Assembly: GCA_029266425.1 (NCBI GenBank) | Contig: JAQSWY010000011.1 | Coordinates: 1-64,000, forward strand | Reading direction: 5' to 3' | Length of the DNA: 64,000 nucleotides | Source: Xanthobacteraceae bacterium | GTDB lineage: Bacteria > Pseudomonadota > Alphaproteobacteria > Rhizobiales > Xanthobacteraceae | Notes under the pieces: generated by a model | The model's input: only the letters and a program-made list of their open reading frames with translations | Told to the model about the DNA's origin: nothing | The model's database searches: none | Made by a program: the position numbers and the translations under genes | Shown: positions 54,167 through 63,133 of the stretch, one piece after another | Layout: the number at the start of each line of letters is the position of its first letter | How positions within the stretch are numbered: the stretch's first letter is position 1

Positions 54167-54613
54167 ATGACCGAAGTCTCCTTCTATCATCTCCAGCGCC
54201 AGCCGCTGGAGCGTGTGCTGCCGCAGCTGATCGAGAAATGCCTGGAGCGCGGCTGGCGCTGCGTCGTCCAGGCCTCTTCGCGCGAGCGCGTCGAGGCACT
54301 CGACCAGCATTTGTGGACATACGACGACGCATCCTTCCTGCCGCACGGCACTGACCGCGAGCCGGATGCCGCCTTGCAGCCGGTGCTGCTGACCTCCTCG
54401 GATGCCAATCCCAACGGCGCGGCGGTGCGATTCCTTATCGAGGGCGCGAGCCTCGAGGGAATCGAATCGTATCTGCGGATCGTCCATCTGTTCGACGGCG
54501 CCGATCCCGACCAGGTGGAGCGGGCGCGCGAGCACTGGCGCCAGGCGGTACGTGGGGGCCACGAGGTCGCCTACTGGCAGCAGGACAATGACGGGCGCTG
54601 GCAGCGCAAATAG
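54167..54613 (+). CDS. holC: DNA polymerase III chi subunit
   Basis: A 148-residue HolC. TEVSFYHLQRQPLERVLPQLIEK and LWTYDDASFLPHG are the conserved chi motifs (LWTYxxxSFLPHG). Chi links the clamp loader to single-stranded-DNA-binding protein. The start at 54167 is the conserved one; the open frame further upstream crosses repeats. It is separated from pepA by repeats. Confidence 0.93.
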   Translation: MTEVSFYHLQRQPLERVLPQLIEKCLERGWRCVVQASSRERVEALDQHLWTYDDASFLPHGTDREPDAALQPVLLTSSDANPNGAAVRFLIEGASLEGIESYLRIVHLFDGADPDQVERAREHWRQAVRGGHEVAYWQQDNDGRWQRK

Positions 54614-54683
54614 TCGTTAATCATACCGCCGGCTTTGGCCCCGGTTTCCCGCCGAAGCGAGCAAATTCGGGCCTTTCGCGGGC

Positions 54684-54711
54684 ATTGACGATCATTTTCC
54701 CGCCGCTATCG
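54684..54711 (+). promoter_or_regulatory. candidate porin promoter in the 346-bp holC-porin gap
   Basis: ATTGAC (54684-54689), 16 bp, CTATCG (54706-54711) resembles the rhizobial sigma-70 form. A second TTGACG lies at 54832-54837 without a good -10. The rest of 54614-54959 is the presumed long leader of the porin mRNA; no hairpin terminator for holC was found. Confidence 0.35.
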
Positions 54712-54959
54712 GGCCTTTATTCGCATTTTCAGAATGATGGCGCAAAACCGACCGGATTCCACACCATGGTGCCACCCGCGAAATTGTGACCCGACGGCAA
54801 CACTCATTGGCGGAATGGCGCCAGAGCCCTGTTGACGGCCACTTAGGCTTTGCGCGGTCGGGGCGATTCAAACAATATCCCACTCGGATGCCGCGGGGTG
54901 CTTGCGGTGGGTCCTGACAACCGAAAACCCAACATTGGTCCAATTTGGGGGAGAATGAA

Positions 54960-56378
54960 GTGAAGACGGTCATTAAGAACGTGCTGCTCGGCTCGGTCGC
55001 CGGGCTTGCAATGGTCGGGACTGCTGCGGCGGCCGATCTGCCTGTGAAGGCAAAGGCTGCGGAATATGTGAAGATCTGCTCCACCTATGGCGCTGGCTAT
55101 TACTATATTCCCGGCACCGACACCTGCCTCAAGATCGGCGGCTATGTCACCGCCGACTTCTACGTCCAGGGCGTGACCGACAAGGGTCACATCGACGTCG
55201 ATCACTTCGGCCCCGGCGGCCCCAGCGACCTCGATTTTGGCTTCGACGACAGCGACACCCAGAGCTACTTCAAGACCCGTACTGCGATCCAGTTGGACGC
55301 CCGTACTCAGACCGAGTACGGCACCCTGCGCAGCTACACCGAAGTGCGCTGGACCTACGGCAACGCCGACGCCGACGCCTATGCCGACGGCAACGAAGAC
55401 GTCAACGTGCTCCGCATCAAGTACGCGTACATCCAGTTCGCGGGCTTCACCTTCGGTAAAGCCACCTCGGCCTTCGACTTCTGGGCCGGTGACTTCTACG
55501 AAGGTATCGATCCGGGCTTCTTCTATTCGGACGCCACGCCGAACCAGATCGCCTACACTGCCGATTTCGGCAACGGCTTCTCGGCGACGATCTCGATCGA
55601 AGACGCCTACGAGCGTAGCCAGGACTTCTTCGACGACGGTTCGAACGTCTTCGGCGAGAACCGCCAGGAAGTTCCGGACATCGTCGCCAACATCACCTAC
55701 GAGGGTTCGTGGGGCGCGGCGAAGATCGCCGGTGCTCTTCATGACCTCAACGCTCAGTATGACACCATCGACGGGTTCGATGATGGTGACTTCGATCTGA
55801 ACGATGATTGGGGTTGGGCCGTCCTCGCCGGCATCCGCTTCGACATCGCAGAGACCACCACGATCTATGTCGAAGGTGCGTATGCCGACGGCGCGCTGGG
55901 CTATCTCGGCTTCGGTGCGACCAACGGCACCCTGGCCGCGGGCCTGTCTAGCGATGAGAACGCTTTCGACACGTTCGGCACCGGCGCGTCGGTCGACGCT
56001 GTCGGCGACTCGATCTCCGGCTGGTATGTCGGCGGTGGCATCCGCCACTTCTGGACCCCGACGGTCTTCACCTCGGCCGTGGGCAGCTACGGCGAGACCG
56101 ATAAGTATACGGCCTTCATCGCTGACAACTTCCGCGGTGATGACGGGTTCGCCATCACCGAGGGCAAGACGAAGGTGTACAGCCTGGCTGCCAACATTGG
56201 CTGGCGCCCGGTCAAGGGCCTGCAGTTCGTGCTCCAGTACGACCGCGTTTACGAAGAGTTCGACTTCAACGGCGACTTCTTCGACGACATCGGGCCGATC
56301 AACGACGACGCGGTGTTCTCGGGCAACGAGAAGACCTACACCGACCGCTTCATGTTCGAAGCCAAGCGCTCCTTCTGA
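54960..56378 (+). CDS. alphaproteobacterial porin (Porin_2 family)
   Basis: A 472-residue outer-membrane beta-barrel. The GTG at 54960 after GGGGGAGA gives MKTVIKNVLLGSVAGLAMVG and mature start ADLPVKAKAAEYVKIC. The signature CSTYGAGYYYIPGTDTCLKIGGYVTADF is shared by rhizobial porins, and the C-terminus ends in phenylalanine as barrel proteins do. Loops are unusually Asp-rich (HIDVDHFG, GNADADAYADGNEDVN, DGFDDGDFDLNDDWG). Many such porins have basic loops, so ion preference may differ. A strong terminator follows. Confidence 0.92.
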   Translation: MKTVIKNVLLGSVAGLAMVGTAAAADLPVKAKAAEYVKICSTYGAGYYYIPGTDTCLKIGGYVTADFYVQGVTDKGHIDVDHFGPGGPSDLDFGFDDSDTQSYFKTRTAIQLDARTQTEYGTLRSYTEVRWTYGNADADAYADGNEDVNVLRIKYAYIQFAGFTFGKATSAFDFWAGDFYEGIDPGFFYSDATPNQIAYTADFGNGFSATISIEDAYERSQDFFDDGSNVFGENRQEVPDIVANITYEGSWGAAKIAGALHDLNAQYDTIDGFDDGDFDLNDDWGWAVLAGIRFDIAETTTIYVEGAYADGALGYLGFGATNGTLAAGLSSDENAFDTFGTGASVDAVGDSISGWYVGGGIRHFWTPTVFTSAVGSYGETDKYTAFIADNFRGDDGFAITEGKTKVYSLAANIGWRPVKGLQFVLQYDRVYEEFDFNGDFFDDIGPINDDAVFSGNEKTYTDRFMFEAKRSF

Positions 56379-56402
56379 TCTCGTCTGAGATCGGATACGG
56401 AA

Positions 56403-56427
56403 AACCCCGGCGAAAGCCGGGGTTTTT
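56403..56427 (+). terminator. rho-independent terminator after porin
   Basis: AACCCCGGC-GAAA-GCCGGGGTT, a perfect 9-bp stem with a GNRA tetraloop, then a run of T. It starts 24 bp after the porin stop. Confidence 0.95.
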
Positions 56428-56508
56428 TGTTGTTGGGACTGTTGGAGCGAAGGAACTTTGCGGGCAAACCTGGCCGGCACGTGAGTGAGAGCGCTCCGTC
56501 ATTCCTTT

Positions 56509-56591
56509 GTCATGGCCGGGCTTGTCCCGGCCATCTCGGCCGCTGATGCCCTGTCATGAATCGAGATCCCCGGCACAGGGCCGGGGATGAC
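56509..56591. repeat. hybrid dispersed repeat (R1 left half, R2 right half)
   Basis: The left end GTCATGGCCGGGCTTGTCCC matches R1; the right end CGAGATCCCCGGCACAGGGC...GGGGATGAC matches R2. Hybrid ends suggest recombination between families. It lies between the porin and the convergent ABC-F gene. Confidence 0.7.
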
Positions 56592-56655
56592 AACGATTTG
56601 TGGAATAACCAGTCAGGATACGGAGTCTGATGGCCGCTGTGCTTCAGCCGGTAGT

Positions 56656-58545
56656 TCAACCCGCCGCCTGCGCCTCTTCATAGGAGGCGGAGAGTTCCAG
56701 CCAGACTTCCTCAGCCTCTACCAGCGTCACGGATAGCTCCGCGCGCGCCTTGCTGAGCCTCGCCGCTTCCGCCGGACTGCGCTCATAGAGGCCCGGTGCC
56801 GCCAGCTTCTCGTCCAGCGCGGCGATCTCGCGCTCCAGCTTCACGATGCCGGCTTCCGCGTCCTTGATGCGCTTGCGCAGCGGGCCGAGCTCGGCGCGCT
56901 TCTCCGCCGCGAGTCGCCGCGCCTCGGCGCGGTCATTGTCGGACCTGCCGTCCGCCTTGCCGTTACCGGCAGAAGGATCGGTACGGGCCAGCACCAGCCG
57001 GCGATAATCCTCGAGGTCGCCGTCATAGGGCTTCACCGTGCCGCCGGAGACCAGCCATAGCCGCTCCGCGCAGGCGTCCAGTAGCGTGGCGTCGTGGCTG
57101 ATCAGGATCACCGCGCCCGGAAACGCGCTGATCGCCTCCACCAGTGCCTGACGCGCGGCGATGTCGAGGTGGTTGGTCGGCTCGTCGAGGATCAGGAGAT
57201 GCGGCCCGTGGAAGGCCGCGAGCCCCAGTAGCAGCCGCGCCTTCTCGCCGCCCGACAGCGAAGCGATTCTGGTGTTCGCCGCCGCGCCGGAGAACCCCAT
57301 CTCGGCGGCGCGCGAGCGCACCTTGGCCTCGGGCGCGTCCGGCATCAGCCGCCGCACGTGGTCAAAGGCGCTCTCCTCCGCCACCAGTTCGTCGAGCTGG
57401 TGCTGGGCGAGATAGGCGACCTCAAGCCCGCTCGCACGGACCACGCGCCCGCCTTGTGGGGCGATGCGTTCCGCCACCAGCTTTGCGAAGGTCGACTTGC
57501 CATTGCCGTTCGGCCCGAGCAGGGCGATGCGGTCGTCATGGTCGATGCGCAGCGTCATGTTGCGCAGGATCGGCTTGCCCGGATCATAGCCCGCCATGAC
57601 GCCGTCCAGCGTGATGATGGGCGGCGAGAGCAGGCGCTCCGGATGGCGGATCGAAATCGCCGCCGCCTCGTCGCTGCCGGCATCCGCGATCGGCGCGAGC
57701 TTCGCCAGCGCCTTGAGGCGCGACTGCGCCTGCCGGGCCTTGGACGCCTTGGCGCGGAAGCGCTCGACGAACGCTTCCATGTGCTTGCGCTTGGCTTCCT
57801 GCTTCATGCGCTGCTTGGCGTCGAGGACCAGCTTCTCCTGCCGTTGCCGGTCGAAGGAATCATAGCCGCCGCGCCAGAGGCTCAGCTTCTGCCGATCGAG
57901 ATGCAGGATGAAGCCGACCGAGCTGTTCAGGAGCTCGCGATCATGGCTGATCAGCAGCACGGTGCGCGGATAATGCGCGAGATAGTCCTGCAGCCACAGC
58001 GTGCCTTCGAGATCGAGATAATTGGTCGGCTCGTCGAGCAGCAAGAGGTCCGGCTCGGCGAACAGTATCGCCGCCAGCGCCACCCGCATGCGCCAGCCGC
58101 CGGAGAATTCGGCGCAGGGCCGGGCCTGCGCCTCTTCATTGAAGCCGAGGCCGGCGAGGATCCGCGCGGCACGCGCCGGCGCGGCATGGGCGCCAATGTC
58201 GGCGAGCCGGGTCTCGATCTCGGCGATGCGGGCCGGGTCGGTGGCGGCGGCGCTCTCCTTGATCAGGGCGGCGCGCTCCTTGTCGGCGGCGAGCACCACC
58301 TCGATCAGCGTCTCGGGTCCAGCCGGCGCCTCCTGCGCCACCTGGCCGATCCGCGCGCGCGTCGGCACGCGGATCTGCCCGGTCTCCAGCGACAGTTCGC
58401 CGGTGATGGCGCGAAATAGCGTGGTCTTGCCGGTGCCGTTGCGCCCCACCAGGCCGACGCGCGCCCCCTCGGGTATGGCGACCGAGGCATGGTCGATCAG
58501 CAGGCGGCCGGCGAGCCGAAGCGAAATATCATCGAGCGAGATCAT
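56656..58545 (-). CDS. ABC-F family ATPase
   Basis: A 629-residue soluble protein with two ATP-binding cassettes and no membrane domain. Cassette 1 has GRNGTGKTTLF and FSGGWRMRVALA; cassette 2 has GPNGNGKSTFA and LSGGEKARLLLG. A long linker with basic helices lies between (AKQRMKQEAKRKHMEAFVERFRAKASKARQAQ region), and a C-terminal coiled coil follows residue 545. The size and layout fit YheS/Uup-type translation factors that act on the ribosome. It is a lone gene. Confidence 0.92.
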   Translation of the reverse strand: MISLDDISLRLAGRLLIDHASVAIPEGARVGLVGRNGTGKTTLFRAITGELSLETGQIRVPTRARIGQVAQEAPAGPETLIEVVLAADKERAALIKESAAATDPARIAEIETRLADIGAHAAPARAARILAGLGFNEEAQARPCAEFSGGWRMRVALAAILFAEPDLLLLDEPTNYLDLEGTLWLQDYLAHYPRTVLLISHDRELLNSSVGFILHLDRQKLSLWRGGYDSFDRQRQEKLVLDAKQRMKQEAKRKHMEAFVERFRAKASKARQAQSRLKALAKLAPIADAGSDEAAAISIRHPERLLSPPIITLDGVMAGYDPGKPILRNMTLRIDHDDRIALLGPNGNGKSTFAKLVAERIAPQGGRVVRASGLEVAYLAQHQLDELVAEESAFDHVRRLMPDAPEAKVRSRAAEMGFSGAAANTRIASLSGGEKARLLLGLAAFHGPHLLILDEPTNHLDIAARQALVEAISAFPGAVILISHDATLLDACAERLWLVSGGTVKPYDGDLEDYRRLVLARTDPSAGNGKADGRSDNDRAEARRLAAEKRAELGPLRKRIKDAEAGIVKLEREIAALDEKLAAPGLYERSPAEAARLSKARAELSVTLVEAEEVWLELSASYEEAQAAG

Positions 58546-58630
58546 GGTGGAAGGCTTTAGCCTTGGCAGGGAGGGGCGGGCAAGCGCGGCTGTGGCTTTG
58601 CTTGAGCAATGCCGGAGCTTCGCTAAAGCC

Positions 58631-59146
58631 TTACCCTGCCGCCGCCCCGCCCGGCAGGCGCTGAAACGCGATCAGATCGAGCGAGGGCGTCGCCGCATTG
58701 CCGAGGAAATAGCTCAGCAGCGCATGGGCTTGGCCGCGATGGTGGGTCTGGTGGTTGAAGAAGTGGTCGAGCGCGCTGTCGAGCGGCTGGCGGAACTGCC
58801 GCCCCGCGCTGTTCGAATACGCGATCGCCCGCGTCAGCCCCTCGTCGTCGAGCCGCTCGATGAAGCTGACGATCCGCGCATCCTCCGCCGTGCGGGCAGC
58901 ACGCAGATCGTCCAGCCGATCGCACACTATGGCGTCGAGGGGGAATACTTCTCCGATGCCGGTGAAGCGGCGCATCCAGATGCGATCGGCGACGAGAAGA
59001 TGGTTCAGCGTGCCATGCACCGAGCCGAAGAAGGCGCCACGATCCATGCGGTATTGCGCGTCCTCGAGCTGGGCGGCGGCGTCATAGAGCCGTTCATTCG
59101 CCCAGCGATTATACCCCGCCAGGGCGCGGTAACGAGGAAGGTACAT
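58631..59146 (-). CDS. DinB family protein
   Basis: A 171-residue four-helix-bundle DinB/YfiT-type protein. LAGYNRWANERLYDAAAQL starts helix 1; TLNHLLVADRIWMRRF has the first metal-ligand histidine; FFNHQTHHRGQAHALLSY has the other two. These three histidines bind a metal in the family, which includes thiol-dependent transferases. The start at 59146 lies 8 bp from a perfect palindrome. An open frame further upstream runs antisense through aqpZ and is not used. Confidence 0.88.
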   Translation of the reverse strand: MYLPRYRALAGYNRWANERLYDAAAQLEDAQYRMDRGAFFGSVHGTLNHLLVADRIWMRRFTGIGEVFPLDAIVCDRLDDLRAARTAEDARIVSFIERLDDEGLTRAIAYSNSAGRQFRQPLDSALDHFFNHQTHHRGQAHALLSYFLGNAATPSLDLIAFQRLPGGAAAG

Positions 59147-59154
59147 TGCCGAAC

Positions 59155-59168
59155 TCGTTTGCAAACGA
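59155..59168. promoter_or_regulatory. 14-bp perfect palindrome TCGTTTGCAAACGA, operator candidate
   Basis: It lies 8 bp from the dinB-like start codon and 77 bp before aqpZ, in the region between the two divergent genes. It overlaps the dinB-like ribosome site area. No regulator gene of matching type is adjacent. Confidence 0.5.
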
Positions 59169-59245
59169 AGAAAAGCGAAGCCGGGTAGAGGGACTATACT
59201 ACGGTTGTGGGCACTCGATTCGCGCCATGGGCGCAAGGGGGAAAC

Positions 59246-59938
59246 ATGAAGAAGTATGTCGCAGAGTTCATCGGCACGGCGGTGCTCGTGCTGCTCGGCT
59301 GCGGCTCCGTCGCCGTGACCGGCTTCGCCGGCGTCTCGCCGGTCTGGTTCCTTGCCGTCGCCTTCGCCTTCGGCCTTGCGGTGACCTCCATGGCCTACGG
59401 CATCGGCCCGATCTCGGGTTGCCACATCAATCCGGCGGTGAGCATCGGCGTGTGGGCGGCGGGCCGCCTGCCGACCTCCGAACTGCCCGGCTATATCATC
59501 GCCCAGGTGCTCGGCGGCATTGCCGGCGCGGTCATCCTCTACATCATCGTCACCGGCAAGCTCGCCGGCTATGACGTCGCGGCCGCCGGGCTCGGCCAGA
59601 ACGGCTGGGGCGAGGGCTATGGCGGAGGCTACGGGCTGGCTTCCGCGATCGTCGTCGAACTGGTCGCCACCTTCATCTTCCTGGTGGTCATTCTCGGCGC
59701 CACGTCGAAGGCCGGCACCACCCCGGCCGCCGGACTCGCCATCGGCCTGTCGCTGGTGATGATCCACATCGCCTTCATTCCGGTCACCGGCGTGTCGGTC
59801 AATCCTGCCCGCAGCATCGGCCCGGCGCTGCTGGTCGGCGGCAAGGCGCTGGCGCAGCTCTGGCTGTTCATCATCATCCCGCCGATCGGCGGCTTCCTCG
59901 CCGGCCTGCTGTTCAAGAACAAGGTGCTCGAGGACTGA
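59246..59938 (+). CDS. aqpZ: aquaporin Z
   Basis: A 230-residue channel with six membrane helices and two NPA loops: HINPAVS (NPA 62-64) and VNPARSIG (NPA 186-188). Selectivity residues resemble E. coli AqpZ: a Phe near 42, His174 and Arg189, with Val at the Thr183 position. This predicts a narrow water channel rather than a glycerol facilitator. The start at 59246 follows AAGGGGG; an upstream ATG at 59207 would add 13 unlikely residues. Confidence 0.93.
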   Translation: MKKYVAEFIGTAVLVLLGCGSVAVTGFAGVSPVWFLAVAFAFGLAVTSMAYGIGPISGCHINPAVSIGVWAAGRLPTSELPGYIIAQVLGGIAGAVILYIIVTGKLAGYDVAAAGLGQNGWGEGYGGGYGLASAIVVELVATFIFLVVILGATSKAGTTPAAGLAIGLSLVMIHIAFIPVTGVSVNPARSIGPALLVGGKALAQLWLFIIIPPIGGFLAGLLFKNKVLED

Positions 59939-60036
59939 GCGCCGCACGTTCCAGACGGAACGGGCGACGGATCGCTCCGCCGCCCGTCATGTCGGCCCGG
60001 CCACGGGGGGCTTGCAGCCAAGCCTTCATTCGATCG

Positions 60037-60070
60037 AAAGCCCCGCCCGGTTGCCCGGGCGAGGCTTTTT
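60037..60070. terminator. bidirectional terminator between aqpZ and katA
   Basis: AAAGCCCCGCCCGG and CCGGGCGAGGCTTT form a 14-bp stem with one mismatch, followed by TTTTT on the plus strand. The AAAG start also gives a short U-run on the minus strand. It ends both convergent genes. Confidence 0.85.
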
Positions 60071-60071
60071 C

Positions 60072-61535
60072 TCATTCGGCGGCGACGGCTTCGATGCTGA
60101 GGCCGAGGCGCGCAGCAACGCCGGCGCCATAGCGCGGATCGGCCTTGGTGAAGTGAGCGATCTGCCGGCGCAGGATCTCCTCCGGCACGCCGCCCATGGA
60201 GGCGACGAGATTGTCCATCAGCCGCTCGCGCTGCTCTTCGTTCATCAGGCGGAACAGGTTGCCCGGCTGGGTGTAATCGTCATTGCCGATGCGGTGATTG
60301 TAGCGATCGGCATCGCCCGAAATCTTCAGGGGCGGCTCGGCGACAGCCGGGTTCTGCACAGGGCCGTTGAACGAGTTGGGCTCGTAATAGGCGTCCGGAT
60401 TGCCGGTCTTCGGCTCGAAGAAGCGCATGCTGCCGTCCTTGTGATAGTGGTGGACCGGGCAGCGTGCGGCATTCACCGGCAGCGCCTCATAGTGCGTGCC
60501 GAGCCGGTAGCGATGGGCGTCGGCATAGGAGAAGATGCGGGCCTGCAGCATCTTGTCGGGGGAGAAGCCGATGCCCGGCACGATGTTGGAGGGCGAGAAC
60601 GCCGCCTGCTCGATCTCGGCGAAGTAGTTCTCCGGATTGCGGTTCAGCTCAAGCACGCCGACCTCGATCAGCGGATACTCGCCGTGTGGCCACACCTTGG
60701 TGAGGTCGAACGGGTTGTAGGAGGTCTTGTCGGCATCGGCCTCAGGCATGACCTGGACGTACATCGTCCATTTCGGGAAATTGCCCTTCTCGATCTCGCG
60801 GAACAGGTCTTCCTGCGTGGATTCGCGGGTGCGGCCGATGACTTCGGCGGCCTCATCATTGGTCCAGTGGCGGTGGCCCTGCTGGGTCTTGAAGTGGAAC
60901 TTCACCCAGAAGCGCTCGTTCTGCGCGTTCAGGAACGAATAGGTGTGTGAGCCATAGCCGTTGATGTGGCGCACATCGGTCGGCAGGCCGCGGTCGGAGA
61001 ACAGGATCGTCACCTGGTGCAGGCTCTCCGGCGAGAGCGACCAGAAATCCCACATCGCGGTCGGCGAGCGCAGATTGGTCTTGGGGTGGCGCTTCTGGGT
61101 GTGGATGAAGTCGGGGAACTTCAGCGGGTCGCGCACGAAGAAGACCGGCGTGTTGTTGCCGACCAGGTCCCAATTACCTTCCTCGGTGTAGAATTTGAGG
61201 GCGAAGCCGCGCACATCGCGCTCGGCATCCGCCGCGCCGAGTTCGCCGGCGACGGTGGAGAAGCGCAGGATCAGGTCGGTCTTCTTGCCGACGGCCGAGA
61301 ACACCTTGGCGTGGGAGAAGCGGCTGATGTCATGGGTGACGGTGAGGGTGCCATAGGCGCCCCACCCCTTCGCGTGCACCACGCGCTCCGGAATGCGCTC
61401 GCGATTCTGGTGCGCCAGCTTCTCGATCAGCTGATAGTCCTGCATCAGGACGGGCCCGCGCGGGCCCGCGGTGATCGAATTCTGGTTGTCGGAAACCGGC
61501 GCGCCGGCTGTGGTGGTGAGTGTGGGTCGGGTCAT
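60072..61535 (-). CDS. katA: catalase
   Basis: A 487-residue small-subunit monofunctional haem catalase. Active-site His54 is in [12 protein letters not shown]; the distal Asn lies in [11 protein letters not shown] (127-128); the proximal haem ligand is Tyr337 in [14 protein letters not shown]. No flavodoxin-like extra domain is present. It breaks down hydrogen peroxide in the cytoplasm. It is divergent from oxyR across a 116-bp region with an inverted repeat, so control by OxyR is likely. Confidence 0.96.
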   Translation of the reverse strand: MTRPTLTTTAGAPVSDNQNSITAGPRGPVLMQDYQLIEKLAHQNRERIPERVVHAKGWGAYGTLTVTHDISRFSHAKVFSAVGKKTDLILRFSTVAGELGAADAERDVRGFALKFYTEEGNWDLVGNNTPVFFVRDPLKFPDFIHTQKRHPKTNLRSPTAMWDFWSLSPESLHQVTILFSDRGLPTDVRHINGYGSHTYSFLNAQNERFWVKFHFKTQQGHRHWTNDEAAEVIGRTRESTQEDLFREIEKGNFPKWTMYVQVMPEADADKTSYNPFDLTKVWPHGEYPLIEVGVLELNRNPENYFAEIEQAAFSPSNIVPGIGFSPDKMLQARIFSYADAHRYRLGTHYEALPVNAARCPVHHYHKDGSMRFFEPKTGNPDAYYEPNSFNGPVQNPAVAEPPLKISGDADRYNHRIGNDDYTQPGNLFRLMNEEQRERLMDNLVASMGGVPEEILRRQIAHFTKADPRYGAGVAARLGLSIEAVAAE

Positions 61536-61610
61536 CGCGATCTTCCCTCGAGGCGCTGCCCCCGGCGGGCGAGCGGCGCGGATATTGATCTGTTCTAATC
61601 ATAAGCGCCA

Positions 61611-61647
61611 ATCAGTTTGAATAGCGCTCTCGATAAGATAAACTGAT
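61611..61647. promoter_or_regulatory. katA-oxyR divergent operator candidate
   Basis: ATCAGTTT (61611-61618) and AAACTGAT (61640-61647) are perfect 8-bp inverted arms separated by 21 nt that contain ATAG and GATAAG half-site-like patches. The site ends 4 bp before the oxyR ATG. OxyR sites are long and degenerate, so this is a reasoned guess. Confidence 0.5.
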
Positions 61648-61651
61648 CGTC

Positions 61652-62644
61652 ATGATCTCATTGCGACAGCTTCGTTATCTCGATGCCCTGGCTCGTTTCG
61701 GCCATTTTGGTCGGGCGGCGGAGGCGAGCGCCATCACCCAGCCGGCGCTCTCCATGCAGATCCGCGAACTGGAAACCCATCTCGGCGTCGCCCTCATCGA
61801 GCGGCGGCGCGACGGCGTGCGCCTCACCCCGGCGGGTCGCGAGATCGTGGCGCGGGGCAGGGCGATCCTCACCGCGGTCGGCGACCTCGAGACGGCGGGC
61901 GCTTCTTTCGGCCGGTTGCTGGATGGCCGGTTCCGGCTCGGCATCATCCCCTCCATCGCCCCCTTCCTCCTGCCGCGGCTGCTGCCGGCGGTGCGGGCGA
62001 GCTTTCCGCGGCTCGAACTGGCGTTGCGCGAGACACAGACCGATATCCTGATCACGGAATTGTTATCGGGTGACCTCGATGCGGTGATGGTGAGCCTGCC
62101 GGTCGACCATCCGGATGTCGTCAGCCTCGCTCTGTTCGAGGATGCCTTTCTGCTCGCCGTCCCCGCCGAAGGGATGCTTGGACGTGAACGCGCGGCCCGG
62201 CCGGAGCTGCTCGAGCGCGAGGACCTTCTCCTGCTGGAAGACGGCCACTGCCTGCGCGATCAGGCGCTGAAGGTGTGCGCCAATGTCGATCCGCGCCGGC
62301 TCAGCTCCTACGGCGCCACCAGCCTCACCACGATCGTACAATTGGTCGCGAACGGACAGGGCGTGACGCTTCTGCCGGAACTGTTCATCGAGGCGAAGGG
62401 GGCGACAGATTCACGGGTGCGGTTGCTGCGCTTCGCCGATCCGGCACCGAAGCGCGAGGTCGGCCTGGTCTGGCGCCGTTCGTCGCCGCGCCGCGCGGAC
62501 ATCGAAGCGCTGGGCGAGGTGGTCCGCGCCTGCCGCCAGGGCCTCGTCGAAAAGGTCCCTAAAAATGAAAGCCCCGGCCCTGCTCGGCAGGACCGGGGCA
62601 ACGCGGTACCGGGGGTCGGCGAACCGGAGCCGCGTTTTCGCTGA
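61652..62644 (+). CDS. oxyR: hydrogen-peroxide-inducible LysR-type activator OxyR
   Basis: A 330-residue LysR regulator. The N-terminal HTH is LRYLDALARFGHFGRAAEA followed by ITQPALSMQIRELE. The redox pair is Cys200 (LEDGHCLRDQAL) and Cys209, the OxyR spacing, so it should sense peroxide by disulphide formation. The last 25 residues (after VEKVP) run through a strong GC hairpin and are Pro/Gly/Arg-rich, unlike normal OxyR ends. It sits divergent from katA. Confidence 0.94.
   Translation: MISLRQLRYLDALARFGHFGRAAEASAITQPALSMQIRELETHLGVALIERRRDGVRLTPAGREIVARGRAILTAVGDLETAGASFGRLLDGRFRLGIIPSIAPFLLPRLLPAVRASFPRLELALRETQTDILITELLSGDLDAVMVSLPVDHPDVVSLALFEDAFLLAVPAEGMLGRERAARPELLEREDLLLLEDGHCLRDQALKVCANVDPRRLSSYGATSLTTIVQLVANGQGVTLLPELFIEAKGATDSRVRLLRFADPAPKREVGLVWRRSSPRRADIEALGEVVRACRQGLVEKVPKNESPGPARQDRGNAVPGVGEPEPRFR
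62560..62599 (-). terminator. GC hairpin inside the 3' end of oxyR
   Basis: GCCCCGGCCCTGC (62571-62583) and GCAGGACCGGGGC (62587-62599) pair with one mismatch around a TCG loop. On the minus strand TTTCATTTTTA follows, so it could stop antisense transcription; on the plus strand there is no T-run. Confidence 0.5.
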
Positions 62645-62799
62645 AGACGCACCCTTTATGGCGTGGCCCGCCCGAATGCTTCCTGAACGCTGCGTTGCGC
62701 CAGATTCATCTACATGAACAATGAGTTGGTGGTGCGTTCATCACGCGTTCAGAGCCGCGCGGATTGCGGGGCGGCCGCCTCGCTTGGGCAGATTCGCGG

Positions 62800-62838
62800 A
62801 CAAAAGAACGCCCCGGCTCCTGGGGAGGGAGCCGGGGC
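62800..62838 (-). terminator. terminator downstream of the first small secreted-protein gene
   Basis: A perfect 11-bp stem GCCCCGGCTCC/GGAGCCGGGGC with a 7-nt loop, followed on the minus strand by GTTCTTTTG. It lies 80 bp after the stop of the gene at 62918. The gap 62645-62917 otherwise contains only repeated GCGTTCA words near 62733 and 62746. Confidence 0.7.
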
Positions 62839-62917
62839 TGATAAGCTCGCGTGGGGCTTGGGGGAGTGGGGATGCCGCGAGCCTATTCGTCAATGTCTCT
62901 GGTCACGCCTTGCGGCG

Positions 62918-63133
62918 TCAGTAGCAGACCGGGCGTTCCACCTGGACCATCTGTCCGGCGCTCTTCACCCAACGCATCTGCACGACGCAGTCGCCGGCGA
63001 CTTCCTGAGCGAGCGGGGCAGCGACGGTCGCAGCCTCGCGCTTCAGGTATCCTGTGGCGGACGCCGCGCCCGCGAACAGGGCGGCGATAGCGATCAAACT
63101 GGCAACACCACCAATAATGACGGTCTTGAGCAT
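62918..63133 (-). CDS. small secreted protein with C-x20-C motif (I)
   Basis: A 71-residue protein. MLKTVIIGGVASLIAIAALF...GAASA is a signal peptide or anchor; the rest is about 45 residues ending GDCVVQMRWVKSAGQMVQVE and RPVCY. The two cysteines are 20 residues apart, the same as in the neighbour at 63469, so a disulphide hairpin is likely. No known domain. A match to an EcfG-type promoter lies about 190 bp upstream on the same strand. The plus-strand open frame across it is taken as a shadow. Confidence 0.7.
   Translation of the reverse strand: MLKTVIIGGVASLIAIAALFAGAASATGYLKREAATVAAPLAQEVAGDCVVQMRWVKSAGQMVQVERPVCY

Noticed and set aside
59147-59947. Upstream extension of the DinB-like frame
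   Set aside because: It is antisense to aqpZ and Asp/Arg/Gln-rich without homology; the family N-terminus begins at 59146.
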